Positions 12,001 to 17,432 of a DNA stretch of 44,496 bases are shown here, piece by piece. Below the pieces are notes generated by a model. The model ran no database searches, was not told where the DNA came from, and saw only the letters and a program-made list of their open reading frames with translations. Within the stretch, counting starts at the first letter, position 1. Every line of letters begins with the position of its first letter. A program made the translations under genes and the position numbers. Location: the IMG/VR virus record IMGVR_UViG_3300030233_000283, positions 1-44,496 of that record. One strand, written 5' to 3'. This DNA comes from a virus.

Positions 12001-15000
12001 GTCTTCCTCAAAGGTCTGGACCGTCGCCGGAAAGCGGTCGAGCCCTTCGGCGGCCACGATCACCCTTTGCCCGGGCTTCGGTGTCTTGAAGGGAACGGCG
12101 CCAAGGTCACCGGTCTCGGCTTCTGGCGGAAGTGGGCTGGTCGTGGTTTCTGCCGGGATCGGCTCGCTGCCCGGCAGATCGTCGGGCAGATCCTCCTGCA
12201 CCGGAGCGCCATTCGGAGCGCTGATCGGGACGTCGACAGCTGGTGCGGCTTCGACCGCATCGAGTGGCACCTGCAACAGTTCACCCGTGCCGACATCCAT
12301 GACAACGGCCTCGCCGTCCTCATAGCCTTCCACCCGGCCCATGACAGGCTCGGCGCCCTCGATCACGACATGCACGTCGCTGCCCACGGCAGGCGCACCG
12401 TCCGGCACGGCACCGGCCGGAACAGGGGCGGCGTCTGTGTCTGTTGGCGCGCTCAGCTGCTTGGGAACCAGAAGGCGTTCGCCAAGCACATGGGTCTGAC
12501 CGTCCGGCAACACCACGCGGCGCATGTTGTCCGGCACGCCGTCCTGATCCGGAGTTATCTGCACCTCGACACCGTTCAGCTCTCCGGCGGGCATGCCGGC
12601 AATGGCCGGGTCATGAATGAAAAACCCGTTCCCGGAGGTTTCCGCCACTCGGCGCTCGGCATAATCGACCGATTCCGCCAGCGCGCCGCGACGCGGTGTC
12701 CGGTCGGGCGTGATCGGTTCCCCGGCAGGTTCTGCCGGTGCTGCGCTGTCGTTTGCGGGACTCAATGCGCCACCCGCACCGCCCATACCGGCACCCATGG
12801 CACCGCCAACGGCCACGCCTCCGGCGGCGGCATTGGCAACGCCCTCGGTCAGGTCGCGGTGGGGATCGACCGTGTTCTTCAGCGCAATATTTTCGGCAAC
12901 CTGCGCTCCGGCTTCCTGCGGGGCCTCTTCCAGGATGCCCTCCGCCACCGCATCGCGGGTCGCGCCCTTGACGATCCTCTGCGCCAGCGTGCCGCCGACA
13001 CCGTCGGCCAGGATCTTTGCAAGAACATGGTCTCCGAACCCGCCAAATGCGCCCGTGGCAGCACCTGCGATCACGAACGCTTGCGTCGATGCATCGCTCT
13101 TAACCGCCTCTACAGCATCTTCAAATGAGAGGCCTTCCTTCATCAGCTGCTGAACGGCCTGGCTTTCCTCCAGCGCCTGTCGCGGCATCTGATCAATTTG
13201 CTCGCGCACGGAAACGGCAGCCTGACCGCCGCCGACGATGCCCTCAGTGATGGCCCCCGCCACAAGTGCCGTTCGCGCCGCCGCAGCCGCTGCGGTTTTC
13301 TGCGTGGCGCCGGAGGCGATAGCCGTCACATAGGCACCACGGGCAAGGCCAAGGCTCGGACCCATCGTGACAACGGTGCCGGGAATGGATTCCACGATGC
13401 CGGCGTAATAGCTGCGTGGATCTGCCCAGGCCGCACCCGGTCGGCCTTTTTCGCTGTCCCACCAGTGTTTCTCGCGGGCGTTGCGGGTAGCCGGTGTCAG
13501 GGTGGCGACGGCCTTGTCGATTTGACCGCCCAGCAAAGCCTCGCTCTTCTGGCCGTGCATCCACTCGTCAACGCTGTCCAGGGTCTCGACAATGCCCTCA
13601 CCGACGCCGGGGATCGCCCGTACCGCTTCCCTGACGCCAAGGCCGAGACCCGACCAACCGGCTTTCAGAAGGCGAGTGGTGTCACCGGCAAGCCCGCTGG
13701 ACTGGTTCTGCGCGTCCCAGTCCGCCTTCCAGGCCTCATACTGGTCTTCTGGAATAATCCGGTAGCGGCCCGGTGCTTCCGCGTCCAGTTTGCCGAAACG
13801 GGTCATCAGCTCTTCGTCTTCGGGCGTCTCGGACCCCGGCTGCAGATGCGCCCGAGCATTCGATTGCGGGCGCGACAACGATCCATCCGCCTGCACGACG
13901 GGAACGCCGCCCCACTCGGCCGATGTCAGCTGAACTGGCGCATCGCCGGATGCAGCGCCTTCGCCGCCAAAATAGGCCTGTGCCCGGGCAAGCCTGCTGT
14001 CGAGGTTCGGCTTACCCGGCCGCAGATAGGAATCGGAGAGCACACGGGTCGCATCATCGACTGTGTCAGTCGCCAGGAACTTGGCGAACTGTTTGGCTTC
14101 GTAAGGGTCGTTTGTGATTTCGTGCTTCAGGAACCCGTAGTTGGCCTCGTAGCTCGCCGGGTCCAGGTTGTTTTCCTTCACATACTGCTCGAAAGCCTTG
14201 CGGCGCGGACCCGTCCACATGCCGTATCCAGCGCCTCCTCTGGAGCCAGGAACCGTGGGGTCCAGTTCCTGGAGCATCTTGAACCCGCCGCTCTCGTGAT
14301 CGAGGTTGCCGACAAGCGCAGAGGCGTGCATGCGAGACAGGCCAAAGTCTGACATCAGGTCGCCCATGAGCCGCTGACCGATTGAGGCCCCGCCCGCAGC
14401 CCTCGCAGTCTGGGGAGCCGAATGGTCGTGACCGTCATAAGGGGAATGAAACGCGTTGCGCAGCCAATCGGGCGCATTGGCACCTTTGCCGCCAGCCCCC
14501 CAGACCGCTTCCTTGCCAAAGCCGATATGCATGGAGCCGGGTTGCATGTAGCCGTCGCCCGCACCGATGCCGGTCACTCCACGGCTGCGAGCCTTGCGCA
14601 CGATTTCCTGAAAGATCGGCCGGTCGGCCTCGTTGGCCCAATCGAGCTTTCTGCCGTCCTTGTAGAAAAACGCATCGGCCGCGCCGCCGTGATCATGACG
14701 CACCGAGCCGGTGCGCGGTCCACCGCTTCCCTTTGCGGCCTGACCGCCGGAGAAGACTTCCATGGTGATGCCCATCTCGGGCAGGAACGACATCGCATTT
14801 GCCAGATCGTCATTGATCGGCTGGCTGCGAATAGCACCCTGGTTGGCATAGCGAAGCCACTCTTGGGAGTTTTCCCGCCTGTTCGATGGCTTGAGCCGTT
14901 CACCCGGTGTCTGATGCTGCTGGGCAGTTGCCGGTTTGGTGAGGCTGTCCGTGGAAAGGACTTGAACCTTGGTCCAATCGATAGGCGATTTGCCGTTTGC

Positions 15001-15003
15001 CAT
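1..15003 (-). CDS. Giant multidomain polyvalent virion protein (partial, C-terminus off the left edge)
   Basis: One frame is open from ATG 15003 to position 1 (5001 codons); I read it in triplets without a stop through 15003-7740 and in most of the rest. Domains in order: M15-like peptidoglycan peptidase (about residues 45-190, RHDHGGAADA near 102, GSMHIGFG near 156); phage tail lysozyme-like (205-350, DHESGG); Gly/Ala-rich hydrophobic stretches (530-740); inorganic pyrophosphatase-like (1320-1460, HYGYFKGTVGRDKDHIDLF); C5-cytosine methylase-like (1615-1805, PCTDFA, ENPVGR); linker (2320-2430); N6-adenine methylase (2430-2700, NPPF near 2615); SNF2-type helicase (3215-3780, Walker A GAGKT near 3245, DELH near 3400); zincin peptidase HEAFH (near 4320); PLxRFG motif PLARFGEYF (near 4685). 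The build fits phage polyvalent proteins injected with DNA to breach the wall and protect or process the genome. SD GGAG precedes ATG 15003. Domain calls are by eye. Confidence 0.9.
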   Translation of the reverse strand, partial: MANGKSPIDWTKVQVLSTDSLTKPATAQQHQTPGERLKPSNRRENSQEWLRYANQGAIRSQPINDDLANAMSFLPEMGITMEVFSGGQAAKGSGGPRTGSVRHDHGGAADAFFYKDGRKLDWANEADRPIFQEIVRKARSRGVTGIGAGDGYMQPGSMHIGFGKEAVWGAGGKGANAPDWLRNAFHSPYDGHDHSAPQTARAAGGASIGQRLMGDLMSDFGLSRMHASALVGNLDHESGGFKMLQELDPTVPGSRGGAGYGMWTGPRRKAFEQYVKENNLDPASYEANYGFLKHEITNDPYEAKQFAKFLATDTVDDATRVLSDSYLRPGKPNLDSRLARAQAYFGGEGAASGDAPVQLTSAEWGGVPVVQADGSLSRPQSNARAHLQPGSETPEDEELMTRFGKLDAEAPGRYRIIPEDQYEAWKADWDAQNQSSGLAGDTTRLLKAGWSGLGLGVREAVRAIPGVGEGIVETLDSVDEWMHGQKSEALLGGQIDKAVATLTPATRNAREKHWWDSEKGRPGAAWADPRSYYAGIVESIPGTVVTMGPSLGLARGAYVTAIASGATQKTAAAAAARTALVAGAITEGIVGGGQAAVSVREQIDQMPRQALEESQAVQQLMKEGLSFEDAVEAVKSDASTQAFVIAGAATGAFGGFGDHVLAKILADGVGGTLAQRIVKGATRDAVAEGILEEAPQEAGAQVAENIALKNTVDPHRDLTEGVANAAAGGVAVGGAMGAGMGGAGGALSPANDSAAPAEPAGEPITPDRTPRRGALAESVDYAERRVAETSGNGFFIHDPAIAGMPAGELNGVEVQITPDQDGVPDNMRRVVLPDGQTHVLGERLLVPKQLSAPTDTDAAPVPAGAVPDGAPAVGSDVHVVIEGAEPVMGRVEGYEDGEAVVMDVGTGELLQVPLDAVEAAPAVDVPISAPNGAPVQEDLPDDLPGSEPIPAETTTSPLPPEAETGDLGAVPFKTPKPGQRVIVAAEGLDRFPATVQTFEEDGDEVLVKADDGRELQVPREALRVSRLTDAQTEELDLKENPPVERETITNSDPKAREVRGAQVVLPDERHARLFDLGKLRRDSKKTLGRSTLDMDQVSPGEQSRLADEFGLSPQRLGQIADDYRFRVEAAANKATTRTPIHVNSVNNALLNRMKDEDRRDGAADLPFEGPEPAVTDAAPVPIDWDALPTEARKAILTAARVKRAPSTRWADFPANIQKKLAATQQVSTEDNAVPAPAVPAAPATPPTFDAFKAALPKDKDGLPDISGTGKGFIESIGGAGSNWGDLDDDARARAIALAQGASGVAPAAVSVEEAAQEAATSPQNDLPEPTQAQKEAGNYRKGHVALGGFDIAIENPKGSERKGVDPSGKRWSITMKSHYGYFKGTVGRDKDHIDLFLRPGTEQLGDSDPVFVIDQINPGTRSFDEHKVMLGFKNKAQATRAYNANYTKGWKGIGEITETTVGDLKAWFEEGNTAKPFAKAKGPEVSGERSGPSEGQEPKRTAPEHIHNKGKPLDPDRTYPFTADDQPVTREDASLDEKVAAEAALLPELTLAQFREVTDHWASLFKGPEKQRSLTKELKGAPYLKPAQAKALVEVWKEHALQQQETHRAENFNKTILSLFDYTGQWSQPWEDAGYNVIRFDLQNGQDIMDFSVGYFNENWDFSDVYGILAACPCTDFAVSGARHFAAKDADGRTEASKELVFQTMRTIEYFRPWGFWALENPVGRIGRLTGLPPWRLGFDPNHFGEDYTKKTLIWGDFNAASMPVANAEPTAGSKMHQKYGGKSLKTKNSRSGTPEGFAYSFFMGNNYADADPAYMLPRRYPDASGAIKAALKAGMDPKSVNDLMQQTYEYDDAEAARSALLKEIRARTKPSRNESSPKKLDVPEFKDVPGLPDGNNLVAVFKHGASVLDENQRRRMVKAIEKGDDAALLSAFRRDFARNMTGIPANSGKSVGFSGGRAIHHDYTQRPPAETEISEKELIGVLKAVFASDTKKTAPRKTDGKKPVAAKSQFSGNKLFTEDKVTAARKRLRAKLNQVNSGIDPEVLVDGMTIAGAYIEAGVRKFSDYAKAMVQDLGPNVRPYLLSFYEGARNYPGLETDGMDSVADAKAAFDTMMAKPAAVTKAMEKVVGTVSESPKPAKKRGKSAGDKTLTQDWGVEHIDGWSQSLEHFGTDTDFGVKGGVKDAFLKEAQSYLKAVEKELAKSGFTKFVDHKGNADKRSVSVNPAGPAVSGDVSLVLSGPDGAPGVYVTIGETALRGGFTPHTKQGVAIMWRINAPNNKYGTRGGNNWAKTTLTATELATILRKGAGLDSVAFTPAAETQNDDTVSGKRSDPGSPSAKSADGVRGNEDGGNTPDLFGQPDQPVERERKRGAQPGNRGSAQRSEPDVSGKPAQSPAGSEQPVSGRRGNRDGAGDRADRRLERKPSRDYRVKDGELTRKGSWRETAERNVQIVELVKQLESEGREATTDERALMVQFTGWGASEIANGVFPNRYGQYKDDKWKALGERLKAALSEDDYKTAARSTQYAHYTSEAVIRSIYDGLKRIGIAGGRVLEPGMGIGHFLGVMPSTMAGASQYTGIEFDGVTTAIAKHLYPDSRITHGDYTKTKLPKSYFDLAIGNPPFAQTKITNDPEYRKYGFSLHDYFFAKTIDRVKPGGVMVFVTSRYTLDKVRDAGRRYLAERANLLGAIRLPQTAFQANAGTEVVTDVLFLQKRGPGIEENGIDWTGTKEIKVGEDTFTVNEYIADHPEMVLGAHAATGSMYRKNDYTVTPDKGKDIEAAFADAVKNLPEAVYKPERGSKAEQAKVIEKDFDPKAKKEGGLYLSDNGDLMIRQDGVGQAFTERQTTTGKLKPLSKREAQFLKDFVALRDAVKQTQYDQLTDGDWEASLKVARETYRGMVERNGHILAYSTIERTDQDGNTQSYKRFKNEPLFMIDPDGPLAFTLEKITESGDIVEGALFKGRVLNNPSEPEIVTTQDALFVSLDKLGRFDLADIAERAGRSEEDTVADLGTSIYEDPGDGWQLADEYLSGNVVQKLAEARAAAELDPKYTRNVDALLTVQPRPLGTTEIDVKLGVPWLPASDIEAFGEEVLGQTITVNHNLKVGTWQVSGNGSTIGEFAMDNHSTADILNKILNNSQLRITRPTLTADGKKSTETDPEATEKLNDIARKIKDRFRSWIWKDADRAKRLVNFYNDNYNNIAPRQFDGSHLTLPGTSLRFNLYPHQKRTIWRAIQTGDTYLAHAVGAGKTFEMIAIGMEERRLGLSKKPLFVVPNHMLGQFQREFLELYPAANIMVADEKNFHTSNRRKFIAQAALNDPDAIIITHSAFGRIGLSDETNDKQIQDLIDEWKELQDEIEAVEGKGLSFKRTQSQIERLEKRLQGKQKREAKDAVMTFEELGVDRLLIDELHEFRKLDFVTNQGAVKGIDPQGSQRAMDLHSKVTYLREANKDPKRVLVGASGTPVTNTMGELFTVQRLFQPDVLEDIGAHNFDAWAAQFGDIVEGLEQNAAGKFETVSRFARFQNVPELMRRVRSFMDILTSSSLGALVQRPTRLNPPREIKTTPTPDGYKAYQDQLNRRMNAIRDRKGPPKKGEDIILKVIADGRFSAIDMRFVHPTQDSDPNSKLNQLLDDVIADYRATADNEYVGLTGGKDPLKGSTLVIFSDIGLGDAVVKSRGFDMKGWIEQRLLDAGIPKDHFAFIRDHKAHAKKERLFADLREGRKRILIGGKDMETGVNVQKRLTHLYHLDAPWFPASVEQREGRADRQGNQNADITIRAYATKGSYDSTMWSMNARKARFIEQALNGDDSVRKMEDVSEASAFEMAAALSSGDPRYLQLAGLRQEVDRLGRLRKAHFDEQNRYKREEHSEEGLIGRLVKEKADFEAAAERGQPIKAGAFSAALGKKTFDKRDEWAKALFQKFSGEAVSQKESTVTLGTLGGHDVNYYGKLFEDGSHKAALAIDLPGGMADLAEHPSAEEVTVGGIGQRAVNQVNSIFDKPGELGFKIEQAERRLKQVKAQIGAPFPEEALYLEKQGELSELELELQNEKGEAGQSEADKAGSAKDLVEEEAAKPSTTDMKLSRRQEPVTRLSGTELLEFNGPEDMPALRQAAVDWYRENLIGRTVTTKDGLDIRFKARGLKKSTYGRKGDVLLRSVPSIKAILEHGDVVLSEAGNRQGVIERQVIAAPVELEGTIRHLAVTIHKSDDGNWHYDLHIDREAEGSGVQGPDGPAAKLSRLSALEGALGSFNLIEWRPKGKKSADLRTELAVGPLADLTNKLIEKSHLRIATSVPADLPSDTQAFTDDAGTITLIDGAIPEGKATAVLLHEAFHAGQTALFRRKVWDKLEKRLGNLYLQYKTSGGAARKFFDAARLSVERTGAAGELAVEEFGAYAIEAYEAAPRTVQRWAQNVIGAVKAWMLTRFGRQIGTVTPAQLRALAVAALKDKTGTGTASAGRQGKARLSRRFEPNTVREQISGRWTDLSPSLLSLVPLNYFQEMKRPGMGAIDRYLKVKRLMDTYRGEKHETMDAIAQTWRKFSSRNRKAASALAELMHDATLASIDPAVNYGDLQTPKGYDSLKARFDALPPAARALYKQVRNAYVKIQAEMDKLILDNVQKAQEINEKEAKKRYEASKAKVDRDPKLSEPERREKLEDLAARHKADLTRSRFAAKARMSRLRQTFEKNRVPAPYFPLARFGEYFVTVRDMAGDVISFTRFERDADRRRWMRENKRKIEQEYPGVVFEQGVLGESGDVRQAMDPRMVAEIDGILKDANVDQEVMDAIYQKWLQSMPDLSVRKRYIHRKGTSGFHQDALRSFASHMFHAGHQMGKLKYGIDLQEAVGEARDQARQTDDPTRAGQLVNELTKRHDWVMNPKGSKLAQKINSAAFVWYLAATPAAAIINMTQPILFGIPVLGARLGGVTKASAALLKASGDILRGKGDISRGNLTADEKRALKEMYASGAIDRTMAMEIAGIGDSGVEYIPLRHEVMKKISWLFHNAEVVNREVT
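7716..8042 (-). CDS. Small alpha-helical protein encoded out of frame inside the giant gene
   Basis: A 108-residue frame (MTTPFQARE... to ...ESQAATTG) starts at ATG 8042, preceded by GGAG with 7 nt spacing. It lies wholly inside the giant gene in another frame. Over 7741-7920 its third codon positions are about 80-90 percent G/C, while the giant frame shows only about 30-60 percent, so this frame carries the usual coding signal here. The giant frame reads as a Pro/Gly/Arg-rich linker at this point. The protein is helical, acidic to neutral, without signal peptide or membrane segment. It resembles small conserved proteins found between helicase/methylase genes of mobile elements, but I cannot name a family. 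Either it is a true overlapping gene, or three ancestral genes became joined in one frame by loss of stops. Confidence 0.65.
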   Translation of the reverse strand: MTTPFQAREAIQEALLQRAPTAFAEMKTAGTLPTYLDSLTSQWSESVSAARSQAIEAVRSEASPMFQENPLRAQQDLNSRFQGAEEIAMAQVIEQIDALSESQAATTG

Positions 15004-15041
15004 GACGCGCGTTCTCCGTGAGGGGAAGGCACGTCCTGCGC
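15004..15041 (-). promoter_or_regulatory. Conserved late-gene leader, copy 1 (giant gene)
   Basis: The minus strand carries GCGCAGGACGTGC (15029-15041), then a C/T-rich spacer, then the SD GGAG and ATG 15003. The two GGA triplets start 19 nt apart, and GACGTGC can pair imperfectly with GCGCGTC just before the ATG. The 13-mer is identical in five leaders of this window. A weak -10 (GATAGT) lies at 15061-15066. Confidence 0.6.
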
Positions 15042-15043
15042 CG

Positions 15044-15093
15044 TAAACTCTTTAGGGGACACTATCGGATTGAAACGTCTTCTAAAAGAGTTA
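15044..15093. promoter_or_regulatory. Two degenerate repressor-operator-like sites in a divergent promoter region
   Basis: TAAACTCTTTAGGGGACA (15044-15061) and CGTCTTCTAAAAGAGTTA (15076-15093) each match the immunity operator (TATCCTCTAAAGAAGATA or its complement) at about 12-13 of 18 positions. They start 32 bp apart, the same spacing as the pair at 22798/22830. They separate the leftward giant gene from the rightward moron cassette. The arms AACTCTTT and AAAGAGTT also form a long inverted repeat, so the site could instead bind the adjacent ribbon-helix-helix protein. Confidence 0.4.
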
Positions 15094-15130
15094 GTTTTGG
15101 TGCGTTGATGCAAAACAGCGGGAAATCACC

Positions 15131-15334
15131 ATGTCAGAGCAATTAAAGAGTGCAACCACAGTCCGGATTGATAAGGATTGTGGCGAGGCCCTGGAGCAAT
15201 TCAGGCGCGAACAGACGGCCATTCCGTCGAAGTCCGCCGCCATAGAAACGATCCTGCGGCTGTGGCTGACTGAGAACGGGTATTTGGTAACGGCGAATGA
15301 GGACAGCGAAACTTTGGATAGCAGCGGCGCTTAG
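15131..15334 (+). CDS. Small ribbon-helix-helix-like protein, first gene of the moron cassette
   Basis: A 67-residue protein. The segment TTVRIDKDCGEALEQFRRE followed by KSAAIETILRLWLTENG fits a beta strand and two helices of the Arc/MetJ (CopG) fold, so it probably binds DNA as a dimer and may control its own divergent promoter. GGGAAAT precedes the ATG. Its last 38 nt overlap the start of the ClpP-like gene in another frame, which implies translational coupling. It could also be an antitoxin, but no toxin is recognisable next to it. The cassette runs against the surrounding late genes. Confidence 0.6.
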   Translation: MSEQLKSATTVRIDKDCGEALEQFRREQTAIPSKSAAIETILRLWLTENGYLVTANEDSETLDSSGA

Positions 15335-16043
15335 CCTTGTCGGGAGCGGTGCCCTGGCTGCGGAAGGCTTGAGCGTCACCAGCAGCGATTGGATCAACGG
15401 CAAGACCGCCCTTTTCCTGAGCGGTGATATCGAGCACGGAGACGCCGCGTTGATGCGCAAGGCGCTGCGCCAGAGTGAAGGCCGGCCGATTATCGCAGTG
15501 CTTGACTCCAGGGGCGGTAATCTTTCGGAAGCGCTCAAGATCGGCCGCATGCTGACCGATGCTGGTGCTACAACCTTCGTTCCGTCCTGGGGCACCTGCG
15601 CGTCGGCCTGTTTCTACACCTATGCCGGCGGCAAGACCCGCTTTGTCGGCGAGGGTGCCCAGATCGGCGTTCACCAGTTTTCCTACGCCGATACGGTGAT
15701 TGAGAACGCCAATGTCACGGCAGGCGATGCGCAGAGCCTCTATTCAGAAATCAATCTCTACCTGCTGTCCTCCGGGGTCAGCCCCGTGGTCGGCACGCTC
15801 GCGGGCACCGTGCCGCCGGATGACATGCTGTTCTTCGACTATCCGGATCTGAAGATGCTCGGCATCGTCACCTACTATTCGAATGACGGCGGCGCATGGG
15901 CGAGCGGCAAGGCCGCCGAGCTCTCGAAAGCGGAACCGGTCAGCCGCTATACGAAGGACCCGGGCGAGATTGACTGGTGTGGCGTCCCGGTCTTTGCGGC
16001 CGACGGAACCTTCAAGCGCGCAGAGGCAGCCTGCGAAAAGTAG
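15297..16043 (+). CDS. Secreted ClpP/crotonase-fold protease-like protein (COG3904 type)
   Basis: A 248-residue protein with a clear signal peptide (residues 1-22, LWIAAALSLVGSGALAA). The mature part has ClpP-like landmarks: a substrate-strand segment AVLDSRGGNLSEALKIGRML (67-86), a Ser in TCASACF (Ser103, candidate nucleophile), and a His in IGVHQFS (His126). The third catalytic residue is not certain. This matches the predicted periplasmic ClpP-related proteins common in Alphaproteobacteria, expected to act in the periplasm without an ATPase. The start overlaps the upstream gene by 38 nt. In a prophage it would be a moron expressed from the lysogen, perhaps processing an envelope protein or receptor. 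Substrate unknown. Confidence 0.7.
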   Translation: MRTAKLWIAAALSLVGSGALAAEGLSVTSSDWINGKTALFLSGDIEHGDAALMRKALRQSEGRPIIAVLDSRGGNLSEALKIGRMLTDAGATTFVPSWGTCASACFYTYAGGKTRFVGEGAQIGVHQFSYADTVIENANVTAGDAQSLYSEINLYLLSSGVSPVVGTLAGTVPPDDMLFFDYPDLKMLGIVTYYSNDGGAWASGKAAELSKAEPVSRYTKDPGEIDWCGVPVFAADGTFKRAEAACEK

Positions 16044-16100
16044 GTTAGCTTGGGCTCGCTTTGAATGCCTAAACTGTAACACTTATTGAGGGTGCTACTG

Positions 16101-16586
16101 ATGACAGATTCTCAAACTGCGCCGCCGCAGACGGAAGCGGGGCAACCACACCCAGACGTAAATCCATCCGGAGGTGGACAAACTGGCGCCCCGAGTTCTC
16201 GCTCTTCGTCAGGCGATAGTCGAAAAAGCTTCCTAAAGCATCTGACTGAAATTAAAGAGCTAATATTAATTATCGTCTTTTTTATAGGTGGGGTCTCTTG
16301 GATTTACAGTGCTTTCGCGACTAAGCAGCATGTAGAAAGCGTGAGGTGCTTGTTGGAAGCGACAATTCAAAGAATCGATCACGAAAGTAAAGGTCGTGTT
16401 TGGCGCGAAGAATTAATCAGCAAAGGCGTTGAAATAAGGCTGCTTGAGGAACGGGATCCACGAGATATAGTCAGGATTGAGACGCTCAAGGCTGATGTCA
16501 AGGATCTTGAGCGTGAAAAGAAAGCAGCGGCGGAAAGGGCTTCTGAGGCCGCGCGGCGCCTCGTTCAAGGGGGATGTTTCCTATGA
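16101..16586 (+). CDS. Membrane-anchored coiled-coil protein of the moron cassette
   Basis: A 161-residue protein: a disordered Pro/Ser/Gly-rich N-terminus (1-45), one strong membrane helix (about 53-72, ELILIIVFFIGGVSWIYSAF), then a charged helical region (100-155) likely to form a coiled coil, ending in a Cys-containing tail. GAGGG lies 9 nt before ATG 16101; an in-frame TTG at 16086 is less likely. The gene is clearly more AT-rich than the late genes around it, which suggests separate acquisition. The downstream gene starts within its stop codon (ATGA), so the two are translationally coupled and probably work together. No family recognised. Confidence 0.6.
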   Translation: MTDSQTAPPQTEAGQPHPDVNPSGGGQTGAPSSRSSSGDSRKSFLKHLTEIKELILIIVFFIGGVSWIYSAFATKQHVESVRCLLEATIQRIDHESKGRVWREELISKGVEIRLLEERDPRDIVRIETLKADVKDLEREKKAAAERASEAARRLVQGGCFL

Positions 16587-17389
16587 CCCGTTTCATCGTA
16601 GTTTTCTGTCTATCTGTCGCGATGGGCGCGCAACTTTCTCACGCTCAAATGATCGATGAGAACTGCAACATTCTGGAACACTCTTGTGAACCCACCGAGG
16701 ATTGCAATTTTTCCCTTGAACCTGTGGATTTGAATTGCGGACTTTATAACGAATCTCCCGAGCCGCGCAGGGTCGATCCAAACAGAACCAAAACGCTGAG
16801 AACGGACGAATCTGCTTGTGAAATAGATAAACTTGTCCAGCAAATTGAAGGGGAAATCACAGCAATAAGTCAACAGCTTGAGTGCAAGCGAAAACAAGAA
16901 CAGGAGCGCGTCGTGTGTCTATCGAAAGCACAACAGGCGTCGCTGATCTGCAAGACCAAAGCTTCCGCATTGAAAGCAAGCGTGAGTAAACTATCAAAGC
17001 TCGAGAACCTAGTTCTGGATGCAGAAAAGGGGCCTGTGAAAAGCGTGCCACAGGAAGTTATACGAAAGCTTGCTGACAAAGATTTGCATTTCACGGCCTT
17101 TGCATTGACCAATTTGACCCTTGCTCCGTACCCAGACGAAGCACAATTGCCACCATTTGCAAAAGACAAAGATCATGGGTTTACAGTAGGCCGCGTAACG
17201 TTCTTGAAAGATTTTGAAGATCCAAATAAATTGCCTATAAGGTTCTGGCTAGAGCAAAATCAAGTTGCCAGTATGTTTTCTATTTACGGAATAGACGAAC
17301 TCGCCGTTGTGATGGATGCTGATCGTAAACGTTTCTCAGAACTAATCGAACGAAACGTTTCTGACGATTGCATGCTCTTGGGTTGTTGA
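16583..17389 (+). CDS. Secreted cysteine-rich protein of the moron cassette
   Basis: A 268-residue protein with a signal peptide (1-21, FIVVFCLSVAMGAQLSHA) and many Cys in the mature N-terminal half (ENCNILEHSCEP, EDCNF, LNCG, ACEIDK, LECK, VVCL, LICK), consistent with periplasmic disulfides, plus a helical middle and two C-terminal Cys (DDCMLLGC). The ATG overlaps the previous stop (ATGA), with AGGGGGA upstream. Base composition is AT-rich like its partner. No family recognised. It ends 43 nt before the convergent virion gene, with only a weak hairpin (CACC/GGTG near 17403-17421) between them. Position with a ClpP-like and a membrane protein suggests an envelope function. Confidence 0.6.
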   Translation: MTRFIVVFCLSVAMGAQLSHAQMIDENCNILEHSCEPTEDCNFSLEPVDLNCGLYNESPEPRRVDPNRTKTLRTDESACEIDKLVQQIEGEITAISQQLECKRKQEQERVVCLSKAQQASLICKTKASALKASVSKLSKLENLVLDAEKGPVKSVPQEVIRKLADKDLHFTAFALTNLTLAPYPDEAQLPPFAKDKDHGFTVGRVTFLKDFEDPNKLPIRFWLEQNQVASMFSIYGIDELAVVMDADRKRFSELIERNVSDDCMLLGC

Positions 17390-17432
17390 ACTCTTGGTTT
17401 GGCACCCCGAAGGGAACGGTGTTCAAATGACC

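Noticed and set aside
17399-17426. Possible bidirectional terminator between the moron cassette and virion gene
   Set aside because: The stem is only 4-5 bp with mismatches and lacks a T-run; not strong enough to list.
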